NCBI RefSeq assembly: GCF_003633755.1
Contig: NZ_RBIL01000002.1
Coordinates: forward strand, 2,480,001-2,544,000
DNA from: Solirubrobacter pauli
Lineage (GTDB): Bacteria; Actinomycetota; Thermoleophilia; Solirubrobacterales; Solirubrobacteraceae
Length of the DNA stretch: 64,000 nucleotides
Direction: 5' to 3'
A model generated the notes under the pieces. The model ran no database searches, was not told where the DNA came from, and saw nothing but the letters and a program-made list of their open reading frames with translations. Both the position numbers and the translations under genes were made by a program. Of this stretch, positions 58,178 to 64,000 are shown one piece after another (the stretch's first letter is position 1; every line of letters starts with the position of its first letter).

Positions 58178-59040
58178 GCGCTGTCGAAGACGCCGCAGAC
58201 GCGATCGACGCGTCCGGCGCGCAGGTCCGCGGGCGCGATCAGGATCTGCAGGGCACCGGCGTCCGCGACGTTGAAGCCGAGTTTGTCGTCCGGGCCGATC
58301 GTGAACAGATGGCGCCACGTGTCCCGCGCGCGCTCCGCGCGCTCCGAGCAGTCGTCGCCGCCGTTGGGCGCGCGGCTGTAGCCCAAGAGCACGTGCTCCA
58401 GCCTCGGCTTGCCACGAAGCAGGTCACGGACCTCGAACCAGCGTTCCCAGTCGGCGACCTTCACCTTGTGCAGCGGGCCCATGAGCGTGTCCTTGTCGAG
58501 CGCGAGGTCGGGGACGTCGGGCCGCGCCGTGAAGCGCGGCCGCGAGGGGCGCATCCGCAGCGTGTCGCCCGGCAGTGCGGTGCGCCGCAGCGTCGTCCCG
58601 GCGCGGGCGTGCAGGACCGTCGTGCATTCGCCGCCGTAGAGTCCGTAGTCGCGCTCGCCCTCCTCGAACTCGACGTGCGTGAAGAACAGCAGCGTCCCGC
58701 CGAGCCGGCGCAGCTCGCGCGCGCCACCGGGTAGCTCGCGCACGCGGATCTGGGCCAGGAAGGTCTGGTGCTCGCCCTTGCACATCGGCCAGGCGGCGCC
58801 CGCGGGGAGGTCGGGCCGGCCGCCGAAGCGCGACGTCCCGAGCGCGGCGGGCTCCCGCTTCCGCTGGGCGAGATCGACCGTCACGACGGGCCGGGCGGCA
58901 CCGGCGACCCGGGACGCGATCTTCCCGAAGCCCGCCGCGGTCAACGCGTCGCGGACCTCGCGCTCGCGGAACCCGTCGGCACGGGCGGAGGGCGCCGCGA
59001 GGAGCAACAGCAGCAGGAACGATGAGAGGACGCGCAGCAC
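58174..59040 (-). CDS. Secreted DUF1963-like protein (paralogue B)
   Basis: 288 residues from the GTG at 59040. Signal peptide to about residue 22 (FLLLLLLAAPSARA). The sequence parallels paralogue A throughout: GTSRFGGRPDLPAGAAWPMC, QTFLAQIRVRELP, GTLLFFTHVE, GECTTVLHARAG, DTWRHLFTIG, IAPADLRAGR, ending CGVFDSA. It is transcribed first and translationally coupled to paralogue A. Function unknown; both halves of the pair probably act outside the membrane. Confidence 0.8.
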   Translation of the reverse strand: MLRVLSSFLLLLLLAAPSARADGFREREVRDALTAAGFGKIASRVAGAARPVVTVDLAQRKREPAALGTSRFGGRPDLPAGAAWPMCKGEHQTFLAQIRVRELPGGARELRRLGGTLLFFTHVEFEEGERDYGLYGGECTTVLHARAGTTLRRTALPGDTLRMRPSRPRFTARPDVPDLALDKDTLMGPLHKVKVADWERWFEVRDLLRGKPRLEHVLLGYSRAPNGGDDCSERAERARDTWRHLFTIGPDDKLGFNVADAGALQILIAPADLRAGRVDRVCGVFDSA

Positions 59041-59143
59041 GGCGCGCCACCCTAGCCGGTCAGTCGGTGGAGCATGGCGCGCGTCGCCGACGATCCCTCC
59101 GCGACACCTGCACGAAACGGTGGACGTCGTGGACGCTGGACAC

Positions 59144-60025
59144 CTAAGCCGCCGGGGCGCGAACCCCATCCGCCAGCTGTTCCGCCAGAGGGCTGAAGTA
59201 CGGGCGCAGCCGGTCGTAGGGGATGGTCGCGATCAGCCACTGGCAGTTCCCGCGGGAGAAGCCGAGGGCCATCCCGGCTTCGAGCAGCGCAAAGTGCCGG
59301 TAGTTGTGCGCCGTGGGGCGCAGCCATGGCCAGCCGGTGAGGCAGACGGCACGTGACGGTTCCTGGCGCCTGAACGATTCCTCGAACTCGCGTTCGAGCA
59401 CCGACAGCGCGCGCACCGGTTCGGCGAACAACTCGGCAAGGCCGACACGCCGGCCCGAGGGGACCTGGACCGTTCCCGAGACGACGACGGCACCGTGGTT
59501 GCCGCCCGGGAAGCGGTGGATGGACGGCATGAGCACGCTGACCACCGTCGAGCTCGCTGAGACCAGACCCGGGTCGACGCTGGTCTCGTAGGACCCGCGC
59601 AGCTCGTTGCCGGCGTTGCGCGCGGCCTCGTTCCCGGCGTCGCGCGCGGACTGCTCGTACGCGGCCTGGTCGGAGATCACGACCCGCCGCAGCGCGGCGT
59701 TGACCCGATCGAGGCCATCCGCGCCGCCAACCTGGGCGAACGTGCCCTTGGTCGCGTAGTTGGGCACGTCGAACAGCGGCGTCGGCGCCTCGACCAGCCG
59801 CAGGGCGACCACAGATCCCGCGCGATCTTGACCGGCGCGTTCGCGCGGGACGTCACCGCCGCCGCCGCACCCGACCAGCGCGCCGGCTGTCATCGCCGCC
59901 GCGATCACGACGCCGGCGCACGTCCGCAACGTTGACTCGCTCAGCCCTGCTCCACGCGCGCCGCCGACGTTCAACCACCGCCTGACCGAAAGCACGACGC
60001 ACCACTTGCCAACCTCCGTGTGCAC
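59144..60025 (-). CDS. RsiV/DUF3298-like lipoprotein
   Basis: 293 residues as called from the ATG at 60025; the lipobox VGC (ALVGCGGGG) sits near residue 53, so a later start would give a more typical signal peptide. The mature part has the DUF4163/DUF3298 pattern: VPNYATKGTFAQV, YETSVDPGLVSASSTVVSVLMP, FPGGNHGAVVVSGTVQV, LAELFAEP and a tail LIATIPYDRLRPYFSPLAEQL. RsiV domains bind lysozyme in Bacillus, but no anti-sigma domain is present here. It lies 2 bp from the beta-lactamase gene stop, so the two are probably co-transcribed. Confidence 0.72.
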   Translation of the reverse strand: MHTEVGKWCVVLSVRRWLNVGGARGAGLSESTLRTCAGVVIAAAMTAGALVGCGGGGDVPRERAGQDRAGSVVALRLVEAPTPLFDVPNYATKGTFAQVGGADGLDRVNAALRRVVISDQAAYEQSARDAGNEAARNAGNELRGSYETSVDPGLVSASSTVVSVLMPSIHRFPGGNHGAVVVSGTVQVPSGRRVGLAELFAEPVRALSVLEREFEESFRRQEPSRAVCLTGWPWLRPTAHNYRHFALLEAGMALGFSRGNCQWLIATIPYDRLRPYFSPLAEQLADGVRAPAA

Positions 60026-60027
60026 CG

Positions 60028-60939
60028 CTAGCCCAACACCGCGATCGTCGCCTTCGCCGCCGCGGCCACCAGCGCATCGTCGGGTTCAGCGTCAGCGGCA
60101 CGGCCGCGGGTCATGATCGCCAGCACGATCGGGTCGCGCTCCGGCGGCCAGAGGACGGCGATGTCGTTGCGGGCGCCGTAGGTCGCGCCCGTGCCGGTCT
60201 TGTCGCCGACGGTCCAGTCGTCGGGCACGCCGGCGCGGATGAGCGCGCCGCCGGTCGTGTTGGTGCGCAACCACCTCGTCAGCTGGGCGCGCTCGGGCGC
60301 GTCCAGAGCGTCGCCGAGCACGAAGGTGCGGAGGCTCCCGGCCAGCGCGCGCGGCGTGCTCGTGTCCTTCACCTGCCCGGGTTCCCAGACGTTGAGGTCG
60401 GGCTCGGGACGGTCCATGCGGGTGACGTCGTCGCCCTCTTCCGCGAGGATCGCATCCAGGCCCTTCGGCCCGCCGAGCTCGTCGAGCAGCAGGTTCGCCG
60501 CGGTGTTGTCGCTGTAGCGCACGGCCGCCGACGCGAGTGCGTTCAGGCTCATGCGCGTGCCCAGCCGCTGCTCGGTCACGGGTGAGTAGGCGTTGACGAG
60601 CTGCTCGACCGGCACGGTCTTGCGCAGCCCGTCCACGCCCACCTCTCTCAGCAGCGCGGCCGCGGCGAGCGCCTTGAAGGTGGAGGCGAACGGGAAGCGG
60701 TCGTCGGCGCGGTACGCGAGCTCGCGGCCGGTGCCGGTGTCCAGCGCGTAGACGCCGAGCCGCGCATCGTGGCGGCGCTCGAGCCGGCGCAGCGCGGCCG
60801 TGGACGGGGCGCGCTCCGCGGTCGCGGTGGGCGTTGCCACGACGGTCGGTGACGGCGACGCCGCGACCGGCGGCGACTCGTCCCCGCAGCCGGCGGCCAC
60901 GAGCAGCATCCCCACGCCGAGCACGGTTGCGCCTCTCAT
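60028..60939 (-). CDS. Class A beta-lactamase-family lipoprotein
   Basis: 303 residues from the ATG at 60939; lipobox LLVAAGC at Cys18, then a Pro/Ser/Thr linker to ~residue 48. The serine-hydrolase motifs are complete: SxxK in FPFASTFKAL, SDN in RYSDNTAAN, ExxLN in PEPDLN and KTG in VGDKTGTGATYG. This supports activity on beta-lactams, anchored at the outer face of the membrane. It is a chromosomal-type enzyme of the kind common in soil actinobacteria, with no mobile element around it. A few alternative roles (penicillin-binding, no hydrolysis) cannot be excluded. Confidence 0.92.
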   Translation of the reverse strand: MRGATVLGVGMLLVAAGCGDESPPVAASPSPTVVATPTATAERAPSTAALRRLERRHDARLGVYALDTGTGRELAYRADDRFPFASTFKALAAAALLREVGVDGLRKTVPVEQLVNAYSPVTEQRLGTRMSLNALASAAVRYSDNTAANLLLDELGGPKGLDAILAEEGDDVTRMDRPEPDLNVWEPGQVKDTSTPRALAGSLRTFVLGDALDAPERAQLTRWLRTNTTGGALIRAGVPDDWTVGDKTGTGATYGARNDIAVLWPPERDPIVLAIMTRGRAADAEPDDALVAAAAKATIAVLG

Positions 60940-60962
60940 CGCGTCAGGGATAGCGAGTCGCG

Positions 60963-60989
60963 TGTCACACGTGACCCGCGGGCGGTGTC
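60963..60989 (+). promoter_or_regulatory. ECF41-type promoter
   Basis: TGTCACA (60963-60969), spacer of 16 bp, then TGTC (60986-60989). The described ECF41 target is TGTCACA, 16 bp, CGTC, so only one base differs. It lies 36 bp before the carboxymuconolactone-decarboxylase-like gene start (61025, AAGGAGG at 61014-61020), the usual place for ECF41 autoregulation. Confidence 0.72.
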
Positions 60990-61024
60990 TGGATGCCGTG
61001 AGGCAACCCGACGAAGGAGGCGAC

Positions 61025-61600
61025 ATGGCTCCCCGCATCCCCCCGACCGAGATCGACGGCGTCTACGGCGCGCTCGTCAAGCGCATGGCGCGCCGGATGC
61101 TCGGCGACGTGCCCGAGTCGCTGGGCGTGGCGTGGCACAACAAGCAGGTGCTGAACTTCGGCTTCGGGCTCGGCCGCAAGTCACGCAAGTGGAACCGGTG
61201 CGACGAGAGCCTGAAGACGTTCGCGCACATGGCCGTCGCGAGCTACGTCGGCTGCAGCGCGTGCCTGGACATCGGCTACTTCCACGCGCACCAGCAGGGC
61301 CTGGACCTCGACAAGGCGCGCGAGGTGCCGCGCTGGCGGGAGTCGACCCGGTTCACCCCGCTCGAGCGGGACGTGATGGAGTACGCGGAAGCGATGTCGC
61401 AGACCCCGCCCACGGTCACCGACGAGCTGTCCGCCCGGCTGCTGGAGGCGCTCGGCCCGGCCGCGCTGATCGAGCTCACCTCGTACGCCGCACTCGCGAA
61501 CTACTACACGCGCATGAACACGGCGCTCGGCATCGAGGCGGACGGCCTCGCCGACCGCTGCGAGCTCAAGCCCCTCGCGATGCCCGCCGTCGCCGCATGA
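61025..61600 (+). CDS. Carboxymuconolactone decarboxylase/AhpD-like protein of the ECF41 module
   Basis: 191 residues. The AhpD-like core is HMAVASYVGCSACLDIGYFHA with a CxxC pair and downstream His, suggesting a thiol peroxidase-like or decarboxylase-type activity. Helical repeats follow (TPLERDVMEYAEAMSQTP, TSYAALANYYTRMN). It is one of the 'COE' protein types that neighbour ECF41 sigma factors. The ATG at 61025 follows AAGGAGG. Its stop overlaps the sigma factor start (ATGA at 61597-61600), so both are made from one message. Confidence 0.88.
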   Translation: MAPRIPPTEIDGVYGALVKRMARRMLGDVPESLGVAWHNKQVLNFGFGLGRKSRKWNRCDESLKTFAHMAVASYVGCSACLDIGYFHAHQQGLDLDKAREVPRWRESTRFTPLERDVMEYAEAMSQTPPTVTDELSARLLEALGPAALIELTSYAALANYYTRMNTALGIEADGLADRCELKPLAMPAVAA

Positions 61601-62466
61601 CCGAGGACCCGTTCGTCACGCACCGCAGCCTGCTGTTCACGGTGGCCTACGAGCTGCTGGGCTCGGCCGCCGACGCCGAGGACGTCGTGCAGGAGACGTG
61701 GCTGCGGTGGGCGGACGGGAGCCGCGCGGAGGTGCGCGACCCACGCGCGTACCTCGTCCGGATCGTCACCCGCCAGGCGCTCAACCGGCTGCGGACGATC
61801 GCGCGCCGGCGTGAGGAGTACGTCGGCGAGTGGCTGCCCGAGCCGCTGCTCACCAGCCCAGACGTCGCCGAGGACGTGGAGCTGGCCGAGAGCGTCTCGA
61901 TGGCGATGCTGACCGTGCTGGAGACGCTCGCGCCGACCGAGCGCGCGGTGTTCGTCCTGCGCGAGGTGTTCGACGTGCCCTACGACGAGATCGCCGCGGC
62001 GGTCGACAAGTCCCCTGCCGCCGTGCGCCAGATCGCCCACCGCTCACGTGAGCACGTGGCGGCGCGACGGCCACGCGTGCATGTCGACCGCGCCGAGCGC
62101 GAGCAGGTGGTGCGGCGCTTCCTGCTCGCGCTCGACACCGGCGACCTGCAGCGGTTGCTGGAGGTGCTCGCGCCCGACGTCGTGGTGGTCGCCGACGGCG
62201 GCGGTGAGGCGACCGCGGTCCGGCGGCCGATCGTCGGCCGTGAGAAGGTGGCGAAGCTGCTCGGCCGCTTCCGCGCGATCGTGCCCCACGCCGAGGTCGG
62301 CACGCTCTGGGTCAACGGCGAGCTGACCGCGCGGATCGACCTCGACGGTGCGCTGGACACGATCGTCAGCGTCGAGGTCGCGGACGGCCGGATCAGCCGG
62401 ATCTACGCCGTCCGCAACCCGCGCAAGCTCGCCCGCCTCGACGAGGAGGCGACGCTGCGCCGCTAG
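61597..62466 (+). CDS. ECF41-family RNA polymerase sigma factor (SigJ-like)
   Basis: 289 residues. Sigma-2 (LLGSAADAEDVVQETWLRW) and sigma-4 (LAPTERAVFVLREVFDVPYDEIAAAV) are followed by a C-terminal SnoaL-like domain (~165-285). Two ECF41 hallmarks are present: WLPEP in the inter-domain linker and DGGG in the SnoaL domain (VVVVADGGGEATAV). In this family the C-terminal extension replaces a separate anti-sigma factor. No anti-sigma gene is adjacent, as expected. It is coupled to the AhpD-like gene and probably drives its own promoter at 60963-60989. Confidence 0.94.
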   Translation: MTEDPFVTHRSLLFTVAYELLGSAADAEDVVQETWLRWADGSRAEVRDPRAYLVRIVTRQALNRLRTIARRREEYVGEWLPEPLLTSPDVAEDVELAESVSMAMLTVLETLAPTERAVFVLREVFDVPYDEIAAAVDKSPAAVRQIAHRSREHVAARRPRVHVDRAEREQVVRRFLLALDTGDLQRLLEVLAPDVVVVADGGGEATAVRRPIVGREKVAKLLGRFRAIVPHAEVGTLWVNGELTARIDLDGALDTIVSVEVADGRISRIYAVRNPRKLARLDEEATLRR

Positions 62467-62846
62467 CTCTCGCGCGGCGCGTAGCGGCCGTGCAGCATCA
62501 GCGGGTTGCCGTCGACGTCGGCGAAGAACGCCATGTGGCACACGCCGGTGTCGACGGTGTCCCCGAAGAACGTCACGCCGCGGCCTTCGAGCAGCTCGCG
62601 CATCCCCTTCACGTCGTCCGTGTGGAGCGCGACCGCGTTCGTGTTGGCGTTGAACTCGAGCCCCGCCGTCGTCGGGTCCCACACGCTGAGCGTCGTCCCA
62701 CCGAGGTCGAACTCCGAGAACGGCTTGTCGACCGTGTGCGCCGACTGCTCGAGCCCGAGCGTCTCGGCGTAGAACGCCGTGGCGCGCTCCCCGTCCTGCG
62801 TGGGGATCGGGACGAAGTCGACGCGGCTGATCACAGGGTTGCTCAT
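62463..62846 (-). CDS. VOC-family (glyoxalase/dioxygenase-like) protein
   Basis: 127 residues from the ATG at 62846. The beta-alpha-beta-beta-beta fold is evident: SRVDFVPIPTQDGERATAFYAETLGL, TTLSVWDPTT, VALHTDDVKGMRELLEGRGVTFF and MAFFADVDGNPLMLHGRY with the late metal-site Asp/His region. Members include glyoxalases, extradiol dioxygenases and antibiotic-resistance binding proteins. The first His/Glu metal ligands are less clear, so catalysis is uncertain. It converges on the sigma factor gene with a 4-bp overlap. Confidence 0.85.
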   Translation of the reverse strand: MSNPVISRVDFVPIPTQDGERATAFYAETLGLEQSAHTVDKPFSEFDLGGTTLSVWDPTTAGLEFNANTNAVALHTDDVKGMRELLEGRGVTFFGDTVDTGVCHMAFFADVDGNPLMLHGRYAPRES

Positions 62847-62949
62847 GGAGCGGAGCCTACGTCGCTTTGCGGTCAGCTCACGTCCGCAATCAGCAGCTTC
62901 CACCACACGCGTGCCTCTTTGGTTCCGAGGCACGCGCGCGGTCAAACCA

Positions 62950-63156
62950 TCAGCAGCCCATGTGGCGGATCGGGTCGCACACCCCGCCGTCGCGCATGAT
63001 GATCCCCTGCGACGTGGCGGCGGGGCCCACGAGCACGGTGTGGTTCGCGCCGGCCTGCGGCAGCGTCGTGGCGGCGGAAGCGGGGCCGGAGACCGCGATG
63101 GTGGCGACGATCGGCAGCGCCAGCAGGGCGAACGTACGGCGGAGGACGGCGGACAT
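62950..63156 (-). CDS. Small secreted peptide, unknown function
   Basis: 68 residues from the ATG at 63156. A clear signal peptide (FALLALPIVATIAVSGPASA) leaves a mature peptide of about 40 residues (ATTLPQAGANHTVLVGPAAT then GIIMRDGGVCDPIRHMGC) with two Cys spaced 8 apart near the C-terminus. No family recognised. It stands between the VOC and aminotransferase genes in its own spacer. Confidence 0.6.
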   Translation of the reverse strand: MSAVLRRTFALLALPIVATIAVSGPASAATTLPQAGANHTVLVGPAATSQGIIMRDGGVCDPIRHMGC

Positions 63157-63245
63157 GCGTGGGCCTTTCGGAGCGGTGAACGGGTCCAGTGCACCGTCCC
63201 AGCGCGTCCGTCGCGCAACTATGGGGGAAACCCCTCGACCCGCGA

Positions 63246-64000
63246 TCAGGGGGTGCGGGACGTCAGCCGCGCGACGAAGTCGCCCAGCCGCGCGAGGCCT
63301 TCGCGCAGCTCCTCGCGGGAGGCGGCGTAGGACAGCCGGACGTGGGTGGCGGCCGTGTGCGTGCCGAAGTCGGTGCCCGGCGTGAAGGCGACGTGCGTCT
63401 CGGCCAGCGCGCGCTCGCAGAACTCCCACGCGCCGAGGCCCGTGCCGGCGACGTCGAAGTAGACGTAGAACGCGCCGTCCGGGACGGCGGGCACGGGGAT
63501 GCCGATGCGCTCGAGCTCGGCGAGGACCAGCGCGCGGCGGGCGGCGAGCTCGGTGCGGCGCTCCTCGGCGACGGCGAGCGACTCGGGCGTGAACGCGGCG
63601 AGCGCCGCGTGCTGGGCGGGCGCGGACGCGCAGATGAACCAGTGCATCGCCAGCTTCTCGATCGCGGGGACGAGCGCCTCGGGGAGCACGGCCCAGCCGA
63701 GCCGCCAGCCGGTCATGCCGAAGTACTTGGAGAAGCTGTTGATCACGATCGCGTCCGGGTCGACCGTCAGGACGCTGCGCGGCGGCTCCCCGTCGGGCCC
63801 GTGGTCGGACAGGTCGAGGTAGATCTCGTCGACGATCCGCCAGGCGCCGCGCGCCCGCGCGAGCTCGCAGATCGCGGTCAGCTCGTCGAACGGGATCGAC
63901 GTGCCCGTGGGGTTCGACGGCGACGCGACCATCACGGCGCTCGTGTGGTCGCTCCACGCGCGCTCGACCGACTCGCGGGCGAGCTGGAAGCGCGTCTCCG
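63246..64000 (-). CDS. Class I/II aminotransferase, C-terminal part (5' end outside window)
   Basis: The frame is open to the right edge, giving about 250 residues. PLP-binding features of fold-type I aminotransferases are present: VMVASPSNPTG (conserved Asn and Pro), RIVDEIYLDLS (Asp/Tyr pair) and NSFSKYFGMTGWRLGW with the Schiff-base Lys. The C-terminal domain has VRLSYAAS with the substrate-carboxylate Arg. A 2-oxo-acid aminotransferase acting on Asp, Tyr or Ala-type substrates is likely; specificity cannot be set from this part. Confidence 0.92.
   Translation of the reverse strand, partial: ETRFQLARESVERAWSDHTSAVMVASPSNPTGTSIPFDELTAICELARARGAWRIVDEIYLDLSDHGPDGEPPRSVLTVDPDAIVINSFSKYFGMTGWRLGWAVLPEALVPAIEKLAMHWFICASAPAQHAALAAFTPESLAVAEERRTELAARRALVLAELERIGIPVPAVPDGAFYVYFDVAGTGLGAWEFCERALAETHVAFTPGTDFGTHTAATHVRLSYAASREELREGLARLGDFVARLTSRTP

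Overview
The window is a high-GC chromosomal segment with long mirror-frame shadow ORFs, many ATGA/GTGA start-stop overlaps, GTG/TTG starts, many secreted lipoproteins, and regulator families common in Actinobacteria (ROK, PadR, MarR, IclR, ECF41). Together with a propane-monooxygenase operon of the Rhodococcus/Mycobacterium type and an actinobacterial ebo-like cluster, this suggests a soil actinobacterium, most probably of class Thermoleophilia (Solirubrobacter/Conexibacter relatives). That placement is inference from gene content; no rRNA is present to prove it. I saw no tRNA, rRNA, CRISPR array, insertion sequence or phage gene.

Layout. 0-1.1 kb: the tail of a sialidase-like protein and a MarR regulator. 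1.1-8.5 kb: a CUT2-type sugar importer (binding lipoprotein, permease, double ATPase) transcribed behind a Gfo/Idh/MocA dehydrogenase, divergent from two near-duplicate ROK regulators. 8.8-15.8 kb: a tightly overlapped seven-gene leftward operon with inositol-3-phosphate synthase, UbiA-type prenyltransferase, TIM-barrel isomerase, and EboA-, EboB-, EboE- and EboF-like proteins. 15.9-22.9 kb: a run of exported proteins, namely a ThuA-like lipoprotein, a BNR-repeat lipoprotein, two secreted TIM-barrel isomerases with shared architecture and shared leader structure, a DUF4352-like lipoprotein and an FKBP lipoprotein. 23-32.7 kb: transporters, an AGE-family epimerase, a PadR-controlled ABC exporter and an aldehyde dehydrogenase.

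32.8-43.7 kb is the most coherent catabolic block: a GAF regulator with a SARP/BTAD-like output instead of AAA+/Fis, an IclR regulator, then prmABCD (soluble di-iron propane monooxygenase), an amidohydrolase, a DUF59 protein, a zinc alcohol dehydrogenase and a dedicated GroEL. A cytochrome P450 follows. All six di-iron ligands of the large subunit can be placed by spacing. The divergent aldehyde dehydrogenase could extend the pathway.

45-64 kb is mixed accessory/housekeeping sequence: an M23 peptidase, a SUFU protein, a MarR-SnoaL-SDR regulon with two matching palindromic operators, a secreted M28 peptidase sharing its C-terminal domain with the two secreted isomerases, DUF1963 proteins, a class A beta-lactamase lipoprotein, a complete ECF41 sigma-factor module with a recognisable autoregulated promoter, a tiny secreted peptide and a truncated aminotransferase.

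Taken together, the left third looks like uptake and oxidation of a polyol, inositol or keto-sugar type substrate, with extracellular and cytoplasmic TIM-barrel enzymes and an ebo-like biosynthetic/traffic operon. The middle third looks like oxidation of short alkanes or ketones.
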